Positions 34,842 through 43,154 of a stretch of 64,000 bases of DNA are shown here, one piece after another; position 1 is the stretch's first letter; every line of letters starts with the position of its first letter. This stretch comes from Amycolatopsis camponoti (GTDB lineage Bacteria > Actinomycetota > Actinomycetes > Mycobacteriales > Pseudonocardiaceae). The stretch covers positions 930,001 through 994,000 of the forward strand of contig NZ_CABVGP010000001.1 in assembly GCF_902497555.1 (NCBI RefSeq), read 5' to 3'. Position numbers and translations under genes: made by a program. The notes under the pieces are model-generated. The model was given only the letters and a program-made list of their open reading frames with translations, searched no databases and was not told where the DNA came from.

Positions 34842-35387
34842 CGCCGCGGAACCGGTTCCAGGCCTCCGCGAGGTGCCACGCGGAGTGGTCGAACCAGCGC
34901 GCATGCGGAATGGGGGGAATTCCGGCTCGCCGTCCGGGGAATCCGTGGCGATGACGGCGAATGCCGTGCAATTCCGCTTTGGGGAAGCCGCAAACCCCGG
35001 ACGAAGCGCGCGCTGCCGCCTGCCGTCGCCGGCTCGTGACCTTTCTCACCGAACCATCCGGCGCTCACGTACGTAGCGGACCCCGCCGCGGCGCTTGGGT
35101 CGATCGCACCACCGAAGAGCCTGCACCCAAGGGGTGGAACGGAAACAGTGCTGGGACGAACGTCACGACTTTCGGTGGTGGACTTTCCAAGCGCAGGCGG
35201 CAAGTGTGGACGGGTCACCGTTTCAAGATCACGTTCTCGCCACGGACTTGACGTGCCCTGAAGGGCTGCATACCGTCGTCGCGGGCGAAGCAGACCACGG
35301 TGATGTTGATCCGGCTGGTCGGAATCCGGGTGTTGACCGCCTCGGGCGACCCGAAACCATGTACTGCCGGAAGGAATACGGACCCAG
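34842..35387. other. Long gap upstream of the conservon
   Basis: This 546-base stretch holds no convincing gene. It contains a clear sigma-70-like promoter (35248-35276), which would give the conservon a leader of about 105 bases. Short frames in it lack ribosome-binding sites. No RNA motif was recognised; a cis-regulatory leader is possible but not evident. Confidence 0.55.
35248..35276 (+). promoter_or_regulatory. Sigma-70-type promoter of the conservon
   Basis: TTGACG (35248-35253), a 17-base spacer and TACCGT (35271-35276) form a good principal-sigma promoter of the TTGACN/TANNNT type. It lies about 110 bases before the GTG of the histidine kinase gene. The same -35 and -10 hexamers with the same spacing occur upstream of the sugar operon at 51594-51622. 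Confidence 0.7.
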
Positions 35388-37952
35388 GTGAAGCAGATTT
35401 CTCTTCGACGCAACCGGGGATCCTCGATTCGGAAGCGCGTGCTCACGATCGCGCTCATCCCCAGTGTGGCCTTGCTCCTCGTGGGTGTGGCCCTCGCCGG
35501 TTACCTCATCTACGACGCCGTCACGGGCCGTGACTACGTCAACCGGATCCGGGGCTCGGAAGCCCCGTCGATCCCGTTCTTCGGCGCGCTGCAGCAAGAG
35601 CGCCAGGCGACCCTGAGCCTCCTCGCGGGCCAGGGCAACCAGCGCGCCGTGCTCGCGGCCGTCCGCCCGAAGACGGACCAGAACGCCGCGAAGACGATCG
35701 AGTACCTGAAGGACAACTTCGCGGGCTACGACGACACCCCGCCGAGCGTGCAGAAGAACATCGCCACGTTCTTCGGGCTCTTCCAGCAGCTCCCGCAGAC
35801 CCGGCAGGCGGTCGACAGCGGCCAGATCCAGATCGGCCAGGCCTACACCTTCTACAACAAGATCATCGACCAGTTCACCGACGGGCTGGCCGGGCTCGCG
35901 CAGAACGCCCGTGGCGCGCAGAACGCGTTCGACCGGCTGACCGCCATCCCGATGTTCACCGCGGCCGAGTCGATGCAGCGCAGTGACGCACTCGCCGCCG
36001 CCGGGCTCGCGGCGGGCGGACTGAGCAGCGACGACTTCCGCAACTACGTCGAGCAGGTCGGTGCCTACCACGCGCAGCTGGACGCGTCGGCGCCGAAGAT
36101 GATCCCCGACGTCAAGGCGAAGTACGACCAGCTGCTGGCCAGCCAGCCGTGGCAGACGGTGAACCAGGTCGAAACCGCGTTCCTGCGCGGTGACCTGTCG
36201 AAGCTGCCGGTGGCGCAGGACCAGTGGCGCACCAGCGCCCGGCTGGTCGGCGACGCCCTGTCCGGCATCTTCGTGCTGCAGAGCTCCAACGCCAGCCAGG
36301 CCGCGATCAACGACGCCGACTCGACGTTCACCGAGTCGCTGATCGCCGGTGTGATCGCGGTCCTGTTCGCGGTCTTCGTGGTGTTCGTCGCCGTCCGGCT
36401 GTCGAACCGGCTCATCGGCCGCCTGCACCGGCTGCGCGAGGACACCCTCGACGCGGCCGAGGTGCGGCTGCCCGAGCTGGTCGCCCGGGTCCAGGCGGGC
36501 GAGCCCGTCGACCTCGAAGAGGGCGGGCACTTCCTCGACCACGGCACCGACGAGATCGGTCAGGTCGCCGACGCGTTCAACAAGGCGCAGCAGACCGCCA
36601 TCGCGGCCGCCATCGACGAGGCGAAGATCAAGGAGGGCACCAAGGCGGTGTTCCTCAACATCGCCCACCGCAGCCAGGTCATCGTGCACCGCCAGCTCAA
36701 GGTGCTCGACCAGGCCGAGCGCAAGCAGGAGGACCCGGAACAGCTGGACACCCTGTTCCAGCTCGACCACCTCTCCACGCGCGCCCGCCGCAACGCCGAG
36801 AACCTGATCATCCTCGGTGGCGGGCAGCCGGGCCGGCAGTGGCGCAACCCGGTCGGGCTGGCCGAGCTGGTCCGCGGCGCGTCCGCCGAGACCGAGGACT
36901 TCGCCCGGGTCAAGACGGCCGCGCTGCCGCAGATCGCCATCCGCGGCCCGGTCGTCGGCGACCTCGTGCACCTGCTCGCCGAGCTGATCGACAACGCGAC
37001 GTCGTTCTCGCCGCCGCAGTCGCGGGTCGAGGTGCGCGGCAACGTGGTCGGCAAGGGCGTCGTGATCGAGGTCGAGGACCAGGGCCTCGGGCTCGAGCCG
37101 GACCAGACCGACGAGATCAACACGATGCTGGCGAGCCCGCCGGACTTCGGGATCATGGCGCTGTCCGACGAGCCCCGTCTGGGCCTGTTCGTGGTCGCGC
37201 GGCTGGCCGCCCGCCACGGCATCCAGGTGCACCTGCGGGAGTCGGCCTACGGCGGCACCCGCGCCATCGTGCTGGTGCGCACCGACCTGTTGGCCCCCTT
37301 GGCGGAGTCCGAGCCGGAGCAGCCGATCACCCCGCCGAAGCCGGAGCTCGTGCCGAACCCGGTCGAGCCGGAGCCGGTGAACGACGAGGTCGCGCCGCTG
37401 CGGCGGCCGGTCCGCCGCCCGGCCCGCCACCGGACCGAGCCGCCGATGCCGGTGTCGCAGCCCGACCCGGCCCCGGCCGCCCCGCCGATGCCGGTGACGT
37501 CGCCGTCCCCCGCGCAGCCGCCGTCCGCGCCGACGCCGGTCCCCGTCGGGGCCGTCTCCGAGCCGGTCAGCCAGCCGACGCAGGCGCAGCCGGCGGTCGC
37601 CGCGGTGCGCCCGCCCGCGCCGCCGGTGCGGACGTCGCGTCCGGCCCGCCCGGCCGCGCAGCCGCCCGTGTGGCCGCCGTCGGAGCCGCGGCCCGCGATG
37701 CCCCAAGGCCGACCGGAGCAGCCGCGTCGCCCGGAGGCCCCGGGCCGCCCGCCGCTGCCCCAGCGGCGACGTCAGCAGAGCCTCGTTCCGCAGTTGCGGG
37801 AAGACAAGCCCGCCGCGCAGGAGCGGGAGGAGGTCCGGCTGGATTCGCCGGAGGCCGCCCGCAGCCGGCTGTCCGCCTTCCAGCAGGGCACCCGCCGCGG
37901 CCGTGACGAAGAACCAGCCGAGAACGACGACAGGTACGGAGAGCGCGAGTAA
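35388..37952 (+). CDS. cvnA: Conservon histidine kinase (CvnA/nitrate-sensor-like)
   Basis: The 854-residue protein is a membrane sensor kinase. It has a short basic N-terminus, membrane helix 1 (about 19-43), an extracytoplasmic helical region (about 50-310) with PSIPFFGALQQERQATLSLL of the NIT nitrate-sensing type, and helix 2 (about 325-345). A HAMP-like segment, a His-containing dimerisation part (VFLNIAHRSQVIVHRQL) and an ATPase domain with LIDNATSFSPPQ and VEDQGLGLEPDQ follow. The last 220 residues are disordered, rich in Pro and Ala. Start is GTG 35388. It heads the cvnABCD operon; its stop overlaps cvnB by one base. In Streptomyces such sets control differentiation. Confidence 0.95.
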   Translation: MKQISLRRNRGSSIRKRVLTIALIPSVALLLVGVALAGYLIYDAVTGRDYVNRIRGSEAPSIPFFGALQQERQATLSLLAGQGNQRAVLAAVRPKTDQNAAKTIEYLKDNFAGYDDTPPSVQKNIATFFGLFQQLPQTRQAVDSGQIQIGQAYTFYNKIIDQFTDGLAGLAQNARGAQNAFDRLTAIPMFTAAESMQRSDALAAAGLAAGGLSSDDFRNYVEQVGAYHAQLDASAPKMIPDVKAKYDQLLASQPWQTVNQVETAFLRGDLSKLPVAQDQWRTSARLVGDALSGIFVLQSSNASQAAINDADSTFTESLIAGVIAVLFAVFVVFVAVRLSNRLIGRLHRLREDTLDAAEVRLPELVARVQAGEPVDLEEGGHFLDHGTDEIGQVADAFNKAQQTAIAAAIDEAKIKEGTKAVFLNIAHRSQVIVHRQLKVLDQAERKQEDPEQLDTLFQLDHLSTRARRNAENLIILGGGQPGRQWRNPVGLAELVRGASAETEDFARVKTAALPQIAIRGPVVGDLVHLLAELIDNATSFSPPQSRVEVRGNVVGKGVVIEVEDQGLGLEPDQTDEINTMLASPPDFGIMALSDEPRLGLFVVARLAARHGIQVHLRESAYGGTRAIVLVRTDLLAPLAESEPEQPITPPKPELVPNPVEPEPVNDEVAPLRRPVRRPARHRTEPPMPVSQPDPAPAAPPMPVTSPSPAQPPSAPTPVPVGAVSEPVSQPTQAQPAVAAVRPPAPPVRTSRPARPAAQPPVWPPSEPRPAMPQGRPEQPRRPEAPGRPPLPQRRRQQSLVPQLREDKPAAQEREEVRLDSPEAARSRLSAFQQGTRRGRDEEPAENDDRYGERE

Positions 37953-38371
37953 TGGCCAACTCAGGCGTCAGTGAGCTCGACTGGCTGCTGGACGACCTCG
38001 TCAAGCGGGTCGCCGGGGCGGACCGCGCCGTGGTCCTGTCCTCGGACGGCCTGCTCATCGGGAGGTCGGGCAACCTCTCCGAAGAGGACGCCGAACACCT
38101 CTCGGCGGTCGCCGCGGCGTTCCAGAGCCTGGCGCGCGGGACCGGACGGCACTTCGGCGGCGGCAACGTCCGTCAGACGATGGTCGAGATGGACCACGCG
38201 TTCCTGTTCGTGACGGCGGCCGGCCGAGGCGCTTGCCTCGCCCTGCTGGCTCGCGAAGACGCGGACATGGGGCTGGTCGCGTACGAGATGAACCTGATGG
38301 TGAAGCGCGTCGGCCAGGTGCTCACCTCGGCCCCGCGGACCGGTGCCGGCGTCCTGCCCACGTCGCCATGA
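37952..38371 (+). CDS. cvnB: Conservon roadblock/LC7 protein (CvnB)
   Basis: The 139-residue protein has the roadblock/LC7 fold (LDWLLDDLVKRVAGADRAVV, LSSDGLLIGRSGNLSEEDAE, HAFLFVTAAGRGACLALLA). Such proteins act as GTPase partners; in conservons CvnB works with the CvnD GTPase at the membrane. It overlaps the kinase stop by one base and the DUF742 start by four, so the four genes are tightly coupled. Confidence 0.95.
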   Translation: MANSGVSELDWLLDDLVKRVAGADRAVVLSSDGLLIGRSGNLSEEDAEHLSAVAAAFQSLARGTGRHFGGGNVRQTMVEMDHAFLFVTAAGRGACLALLAREDADMGLVAYEMNLMVKRVGQVLTSAPRTGAGVLPTSP

Positions 38372-38739
38372 GCGGACGGCACGAAGCCTGGTTCGACGAC
38401 GAGGCCGGCCCCCTGGTCCGGTCCTACGCGGTCACGGGTGGCCGCACCCGGTCCGACACGCTCGGGCTCGACCTCATCACGCTCGTGGTCGCCCTGCGCA
38501 CCGCGCACGAGGCGGGCATGCTCGAACCGGAGTACGCGCGGATCATCGCCCTGTGCCAGCGGCCGGTCTCGGTGGCGGAGGTCGCCGCGCGCGTCGACCT
38601 GCCGCTGCCCGTGGTCAAGGTGATGCTCAGCGACCTCATCGAGCAGAACCTGGTGCTGTTCCGTACCGCGGCACCGGCTCAGGAATCCCCCAACCGACAC
38701 GTATTGCAGGCGGTCCTTGATGGCATCCGGAAACTCTGA
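38368..38739 (+). CDS. cvnC: Conservon DUF742 protein (CvnC)
   Basis: The 123-residue protein is DUF742, the third conservon member. It has LVRSYAVTGGRTRSDTLGLDLITLVV and a winged-helix-like C-terminal half (ALCQRPVSVAEVAARVDLPL, VVKVMLSDLIEQNLVLF). Its role in the complex is not well defined; it may bind the GTPase or DNA. Its start overlaps cvnB (ATGA) and its end overlaps cvnD by 20 bases. Confidence 0.94.
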   Translation: MSGRHEAWFDDEAGPLVRSYAVTGGRTRSDTLGLDLITLVVALRTAHEAGMLEPEYARIIALCQRPVSVAEVAARVDLPLPVVKVMLSDLIEQNLVLFRTAAPAQESPNRHVLQAVLDGIRKL

Positions 38740-39322
38740 CCCCCGGCGGAACCTGACCGCGACCGCGGTCAAGGTACTCATCGCCGGCGGGTTCGGGGTC
38801 GGCAAGACCACGATGGTCGGCTCGGTGAGCGAAGTGCCGCCGCTGCGGACCGAAGAGGTCATCACGACCGCGTCCGAGGGCGTCGACGACCTCTCGGGGG
38901 TCGAGCAGAAGACCACCACGACGGTCGCGCTCGACTTCGGCCGCATCACGATCAACCCGGACCTGATCCTGTACCTGTTCGGCACGCCGGGGCAGGACCG
39001 GTTCTGGTTCATGTGGGACGAGCTGGCGGAGGGCGCGCTCGGCGCCGTCGTGCTGGCCGACACCCGCCGGCTGGACAGCTGCTTCGCGGCTGTCGACTTC
39101 TTCGAGCGGCGCAACCTGCCGTTCGTCGTCGGCGTGAACTGCTTCGACGGCGCGTACCGCTACGGCACCGAGGAGGTCCGGCAGGCGCTCGACGTCGGCA
39201 TGGACGTCCCGCTGCTGCTGTGCGACGCCCGCGAGCGGGAGTCGACGAAGCAGGTGCTGACCAGCCTGATGGAACACGTGATGGCGCGGTCCGACCTGGC
39301 AGCCGCCCAGGGCGGCTACTGA
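38720..39322 (+). CDS. cvnD: Conservon GTPase (CvnD)
   Basis: The 200-residue small GTPase has the P-loop IAGGFGVGKTTMVGSVSE, the G3 motif LFGTPGQDRFWFMWDEL and a variant G4 (VGVNCFDG, in place of NKxD). This variation is normal for the family. It is the effector of the CvnABCD set and probably cycles with CvnB at the membrane. ATG 38720 lies inside cvnC; a TTG at 38717 is also possible. A nested hairpin follows the gene. Confidence 0.95.
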   Translation: MASGNSDPRRNLTATAVKVLIAGGFGVGKTTMVGSVSEVPPLRTEEVITTASEGVDDLSGVEQKTTTTVALDFGRITINPDLILYLFGTPGQDRFWFMWDELAEGALGAVVLADTRRLDSCFAAVDFFERRNLPFVVGVNCFDGAYRYGTEEVRQALDVGMDVPLLLCDARERESTKQVLTSLMEHVMARSDLAAAQGGY

Positions 39323-39323
39323 C

Positions 39324-39413
39324 TGAACCTCATTCTGGTCAGGCCGGCGCTACGGATCGCAACGCGCCTGCAAGCAGTGACCTTTGCGCCGGCCGACGGC
39401 TGAATGAGGTTCA
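39324..39413 (+). terminator. Nested inverted repeats after the conservon
   Basis: TGAACCTCATTC (39324-39335) pairs with GAATGAGGTTCA (39402-39413), a perfect 12-base outer stem. Inside it GGCCGGCGC (39342-39350) pairs with GCGCCGGCC (39386-39394). The 90-base structure lies between cvnD and the convergent doxX gene and probably ends transcription from both. A structured RNA or a miniature mobile element cannot be excluded. Confidence 0.6.
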
Positions 39414-39432
39414 CAGGACCGCGCGTCTCCCG

Positions 39433-39873
39433 TCAGCCGCGTCGCCGCTTGATCAGCGTGTCGACGGCGAAGCGGCCCGGGCCGATCGCGGCGAACAGCA
39501 GGAAGATCCACGAGTAGACCGCGGCGGGCTCGCCCATGTTCTGCAGCGGCAGCAGGCCCATCGGCGCGTGCACGGTGAAGTAGGCGAAGGCCATCACGCC
39601 GGAGAGCAGGATCGCGGCCGGCCTGCTGGCGAGCCCGACGAGCAGCAGCGAGGCGCCCACGAGTTCGAAGACGCTGCCCCACCAGCCGGGGAACGAGCCG
39701 AACGGGACGCCGCCGCCCTGGCCGTCGACGCCACCGAAGAAGCCGAATCCCTGCAAGCCGTGGAAGCCGAACAGGAACGAGATCACGATCCGGCTCGCGC
39801 CGACGACGATGCCCTTGGCCGGGGCGGTCTTGGTGGCGGTGGTCTGGGTCTCGCGGGCGATCGTGGTGGTCAT
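39433..39873 (-). CDS. DoxX family membrane protein
   Basis: The 146-residue protein has four hydrophobic helices with SRIVISFLFGFHGLQGFG, SVFELVGASLLLVGLASRPAA and a final YSWIFLLFAAIGPGRFAVD, the DoxX family arrangement. In mycobacteria DoxX takes part in a membrane complex involved in redox homeostasis; the partners are not adjacent here. GGAAGGA precedes the ATG at 39873. The basic end (DTLIKRRRG) is cytoplasmic. Confidence 0.88.
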   Translation of the reverse strand: MTTTIARETQTTATKTAPAKGIVVGASRIVISFLFGFHGLQGFGFFGGVDGQGGGVPFGSFPGWWGSVFELVGASLLLVGLASRPAAILLSGVMAFAYFTVHAPMGLLPLQNMGEPAAVYSWIFLLFAAIGPGRFAVDTLIKRRRG

Positions 39874-39987
39874 TTCGGGTTCCTTCCCTGGGTTCTTCCT
39901 TGCCTTCTGCCTACGCGTCGAGTGGGTTCTCCCCGGTTCGACAACCCTGCGGAAAAATCTTGAACGGGTTTTCGGCAGACTGAACCG

Positions 39988-40452
39988 ATGGCGGGCAAAC
40001 GCAGTGCCGGGCTCCTGCTCCACCGCGGGCGGGGCGACGACGTCGAAGTGCTGCTCGGGCACATGGGCGGGCCGTTCTGGGCGAAGAAGGACGCGGCGGC
40101 CTGGTCGCTGCCGAAGGGTGAGCTGGACCCGGACGAGGAGCCGGAGCACGCGGCCCGGCGCGAGTTCGAGGAGGAGCTGGGCCTGCCCGCGCCGTCCGGT
40201 GAGTACGTCCCGCTGGGCGAGGTGAAGCAGTCGGGCAAGACCGTCACGGCGTGGGCGGTCGAGGCCGACCTCGACCCGGCTTCGGTGGTGCCGGGGACGT
40301 TCTCCATGGAGTGGCCGCCGCGCTCGGGCAAGCAGCAGGAGTTTCCGGAGATCGACCGGGTCGAGTGGTTCTCGCTCGACGTCGCGCGCGAGAAACTGGT
40401 GAAGGGTCAGCTGCCGTTTCTGGACCGGCTGCTCGAGCTAGCGGGTCAGTAG
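39988..40452 (+). CDS. NUDIX hydrolase
   Basis: The 154-residue protein has a complete Nudix box: GELDPDEEPEHAARREFEEE followed by LG, fitting Gx5Ex7REUxEExGU. The N-terminal AGLLLHRGRGDDVEVLLGHM and the QQEFPEIDRVEWFSLD segment match small actinobacterial NUDIX proteins acting on nucleotide or dinucleotide polyphosphates. Start is ATG 39988, divergent from doxX. Its end overlaps the HAD gene by 15 bases. Substrate unknown. Confidence 0.93.
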   Translation: MAGKRSAGLLLHRGRGDDVEVLLGHMGGPFWAKKDAAAWSLPKGELDPDEEPEHAARREFEEELGLPAPSGEYVPLGEVKQSGKTVTAWAVEADLDPASVVPGTFSMEWPPRSGKQQEFPEIDRVEWFSLDVAREKLVKGQLPFLDRLLELAGQ

Positions 40453-41085
40453 GGCCTCGAGCGGCTTGGCGGTGAACGACGGCAGCACGACGTCGGCCTG
40501 GCCGAAGTCGAGACTCTCGGTGATGGCGTTCGGCACGGCGACGCAGGTCAGCCCGGCGGCCTTGGCGGCGGTGACGCCGTGGGGCGTGTCCTCGAAGGCG
40601 ATCGTGTCCGCCGCTTCGGCTCCGAGGGCGTCGAGCGCGGCGAGGTAGAGGTCCGGGTCGGGCTTGGCCTTGTGGAGGTCCCCGGTGAGGACGGCGTCGA
40701 AGTAGCCGTTGATGCCGAGCCGTTCGAGGTGCGGGTTCACCCAGGCCCCGGACGAGCTGGAGGCGACGGCCAGCTTGAGGCCGTGGTCTTTCGCCGTCTC
40801 CAGGTAGCTTCGGACGCCGTCACGCGGGCCGAGCTTCTCGAGCAGCTGGAAGACGCGGGCTTTGCTCTTGGGGCGCAGCGCCTCGGGGTCGATGCCGGGG
40901 ACGTGCTCGGCGAGTAGAGCGAACATCGCGGGCGTGGTGTGCTGCGTGCCGATGACGGCGTACCAGGCCGCCATCGGCAGCTCGACCCCGTGCTCCCGGA
41001 ACAGCTCCCGCCACGACTGCAGGACGGCGGACTCGGTGTCGGCGAGGGTGCCGTCGAAGTCGAAGACCAGGGCGCGGGTGGGCAC
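40438..41085 (-). CDS. HAD-superfamily hydrolase (subfamily IA)
   Basis: The 215-residue phosphatase has all HAD motifs: ALVFDFDGTLADTESAV (nucleophile and acid Asp), VASSSSG (motif II Ser), KPDPDLYLAALD (Lys) and TIAFEDTPHGVTAAKAAG (acidic). A helical cap around residues 18-85 is typical of the beta-phosphoglucomutase-like/GmhB-type group. Start at GTG 41085 gives VPTRALVF; an upstream TTG at 41121 would overlap the next gene. The substrate, probably a sugar phosphate or nucleotide, is uncertain. Confidence 0.9.
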   Translation of the reverse strand: MPTRALVFDFDGTLADTESAVLQSWRELFREHGVELPMAAWYAVIGTQHTTPAMFALLAEHVPGIDPEALRPKSKARVFQLLEKLGPRDGVRSYLETAKDHGLKLAVASSSSGAWVNPHLERLGINGYFDAVLTGDLHKAKPDPDLYLAALDALGAEAADTIAFEDTPHGVTAAKAAGLTCVAVPNAITESLDFGQADVVLPSFTAKPLEALLTR

Positions 41086-41113
41086 GTCTGCACCCTGCCC
41101 GGTCGGTGATCGT

Positions 41114-41617
41114 TCAGGCAAGGGAGTTGTGAAACGCGTCCATCGCGGCTTGCCCCCGCAGTGCGAAGATCACTTCCTCGACCCCGCCGGTCTCCCGCAC
41201 GGCGGCCACGGCGATCGCGGCGGCCGATGCGAGCGGCCACCGGTAGATCCCGGTGGAGATGGCCGGGAAGGCGACGGTCTTCGCGGCCAGCTCCCGGGCG
41301 ACGGCCAGGGAGTTCCGGTGGCAGTCGGCGAGGAGCGCGGAGCGGTCTTCGGTCGCGGACCAAACCGGGCCGACGGTGTGCACGACCCAGTTCGCGGGCA
41401 GGTTCCCGGCGGTGGTGGCGACGGCCTGCCCGGTCTGGAGGCCCTTCCCGTAGTGCCCGGCCCGCAGCTTCCGGCACGCGGCGAGGATCTCGGGGCCACC
41501 CTTGCGGTGGATGGCCCCGTCGACCCCGCCGCCGCCGAGCAGCGAGGAGTTGGCCGCGTTGACGACGACGTCGACCTCGAGGGTGGTGATGTCGGCGTCG
41601 AGGATCCGGATGCGCAT
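41114..41617 (-). CDS. Macro domain protein (O-acetyl-ADP-ribose deacetylase type)
   Basis: The 167-residue protein is a macro domain with ADP-ribose binding motifs VDVVVNAANSSLLGGGGVDG and VAFPAISTGIYRWPL. Both are typical of MacroD-type enzymes that remove ADP-ribose or O-acetyl groups. The ATG at 41617 overlaps the stop of the alpha/beta hydrolase gene, so the two are translationally coupled, along with an upstream DUF998 gene. Confidence 0.94.
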   Translation of the reverse strand: MRIRILDADITTLEVDVVVNAANSSLLGGGGVDGAIHRKGGPEILAACRKLRAGHYGKGLQTGQAVATTAGNLPANWVVHTVGPVWSATEDRSALLADCHRNSLAVARELAAKTVAFPAISTGIYRWPLASAAAIAVAAVRETGGVEEVIFALRGQAAMDAFHNSLA

Positions 41618-42408
41618 CAGCTCAGGTAGAAGTCCGCCAGGACCGGGGCCAGTGCCGCGGCCTTCACGATGTGCGTCTGGCCCGGCAGCGTCTTGTACTC
41701 CGCCGAGGGCAGCACCTTCGCCAGCGACGACACGCCGTTGCGCATCCAGGCCGGGCTCTTGCCGCCGTCGGCCACCAGCGTCGGGACCTTCACCTCGGGC
41801 CACGCGGCCGGCAGGGGTTCCCCCGACTGGTGCTCGACCACCAAAGCCGTGTCGTACGGGAGCGTGGGGGCCACGCGCTTGAGCTTGGCCCAGAACGGCA
41901 TGATCCGCATCGCCGCCACCACCGCGCCGCTCAGGCCGACGCCTTCGGTCATGAACATCTTCACCGCCTGGCCGCGTTTTCCCGCGGCCAGCACCGCGTC
42001 GAGCCGCGCCGGGTAGTCGGCCGGGACGGGCCGGCGGGTGTCGTCGACGACGAACGGGGGCTCGTACAGCGCCAGCTTCGTCACCGGGAGGCTGCGCGCC
42101 GCTTCGAGCGCCAGCGCGGCGCCCGACGAGATGCCGAACAGGAACGCCTCGCCGCCCGCTTCCTTGACGAGCGCGGCGAGGTCCTCGACCTCGCGCTCGA
42201 CCGCGTACGGCCCGGTGTCGGTGCTCTCGCCCCGGCCACGGCGGTCGTAGGTGTACACGGTGAAGCGCGCGGCCAGCTCCTTCGCGAGCGCGTCGTTCGG
42301 GGACGAGCCGCGGTAGCACATCGCGCCGTCGACGAGGACGAGCGCGGGGCCGGACCCGGCGCGGGTGTAGGCGATCTTCGTGCCGTCGGCGGAAACCGTC
42401 GTGCTCAT
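41617..42408 (-). CDS. Alpha/beta hydrolase
   Basis: The 263-residue protein has the alpha/beta-hydrolase fold: the start segment TKIAYTRAGSGPALVLVDG, VYTYDRRGRGESTDTG, a nucleophile elbow in LFGISSGAALALEAAR (Gly-Ile-Ser-Ser-Gly) and a terminal QTHIVKAAALAPVL with the catalytic His. The substrate is unknown. It starts at ATG 42408, overlapping the DUF998 gene end by four bases, and ends coupled to the macro-domain gene. Confidence 0.92.
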   Translation of the reverse strand: MSTTVSADGTKIAYTRAGSGPALVLVDGAMCYRGSSPNDALAKELAARFTVYTYDRRGRGESTDTGPYAVEREVEDLAALVKEAGGEAFLFGISSGAALALEAARSLPVTKLALYEPPFVVDDTRRPVPADYPARLDAVLAAGKRGQAVKMFMTEGVGLSGAVVAAMRIMPFWAKLKRVAPTLPYDTALVVEHQSGEPLPAAWPEVKVPTLVADGGKSPAWMRNGVSSLAKVLPSAEYKTLPGQTHIVKAAALAPVLADFYLS

Positions 42409-43058
42409 CGGGACTCTCCTCGCGACAGCAGGTGGACGGACGTGGCGGCGAGCCAGGCGAAGGCGATCACCACGGCCGCCCAGAAGCCGAGGGTCACGAC
42501 CGGGCTCGTCGATCCGGACGCTACGCCCGCGAAGCCCGCGAGGAACAGCGACCCGCTGATACGCGAGTACCACGTCCGCGCGGGCGTGAGGTGCGACCCG
42601 ATCGCGAAGCAGGCCGCGACCAGGGCGGCGAAGCCGACGCCACCGGCGACGAAGTGCAGCGTGCCGTGCCAGCTGATCGACGCCGGCGGGCCGGCGGGGG
42701 TCCCGGCCGGGAAGCCGTCCTGCGGGTCGGCGCGGAAGACGCCCGCGCAGAGCAGGCCGACGCCGTAGACGGTGAGGAGTCTCGGCCCCCACCGGCCGGG
42801 CAGGACGCGCCGGATCCCGGCCGCCGCCGCGATCGTCAGCAGGCCGGTGACCAGGAAGTTCGTGATCTGGACGAAGCCGAGCGAGCCGTTCGACAGGACG
42901 CTCGCGGGGTGCCGCGTGAAGTCGAAGCCGGCGCGGGTCAGGCCTTGGACGACGCCGGTGAGGACGAAGACGGGCCCGGCGAGGATCCCGCAGGTCAGCA
43001 GGCCGCGGGTGGTCGAAGGGGCGAGGGATCGGGGGCGGCGGATCGCGGTGGTGGTCAT
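42405..43058 (-). CDS. DUF998 family polytopic membrane protein
   Basis: The 217-residue protein has about six hydrophobic segments (TRGLLTCGILAGPVFVLTG, QITNFLVTGLLTIAAAAGI, LHFVAGGVGFAALVAACF and a final WAAVVIAFAWLAATSVH), with conserved HPASVLSNG and ADPQDGFPAG, typical of DUF998 proteins. The role is unknown. It starts the three-gene unit DUF998, hydrolase, macro domain, with overlapping starts. An AT-rich promoter region lies upstream. Confidence 0.85.
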   Translation of the reverse strand: MTTTAIRRPRSLAPSTTRGLLTCGILAGPVFVLTGVVQGLTRAGFDFTRHPASVLSNGSLGFVQITNFLVTGLLTIAAAAGIRRVLPGRWGPRLLTVYGVGLLCAGVFRADPQDGFPAGTPAGPPASISWHGTLHFVAGGVGFAALVAACFAIGSHLTPARTWYSRISGSLFLAGFAGVASGSTSPVVTLGFWAAVVIAFAWLAATSVHLLSRGESR

Positions 43059-43089
43059 GCGGACCAGAGTGGCATCCGACGATCGAAAC

Positions 43090-43119
43090 TGTCAAGACAA
43101 AAAAAGTTGTCGGAGACCA
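43090..43119 (-). promoter_or_regulatory. A/T-rich promoter/operator region of the DUF998 operon
   Basis: On the minus strand the sequence contains TGTCTTGACA, a palindrome that includes a perfect -35 TTGACA (43095-43090). A second inverted repeat, GACAA/TTGTC, around a run of seven A/T pairs lies just upstream. The -10 at the right distance is poor. The layout suggests an activator- or repressor-controlled promoter for the genes to 41114. Confidence 0.4.
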
Positions 43120-43154
43120 TCGCGTGCCTCAGGATTGCCTTGGGGCGCCGCGGG

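Noticed and set aside
34951..35251. Small ORFs in the gap before the conservon
   Set aside because: No ribosome-binding site, no conserved pattern and Arg/Pro-rich composition.
35229..37706. 825-codon open frame antisense to the conservon kinase
   Set aside because: Composition is typical of antisense to GC-rich codons; the sense strand has full kinase motifs and overlapping partners.
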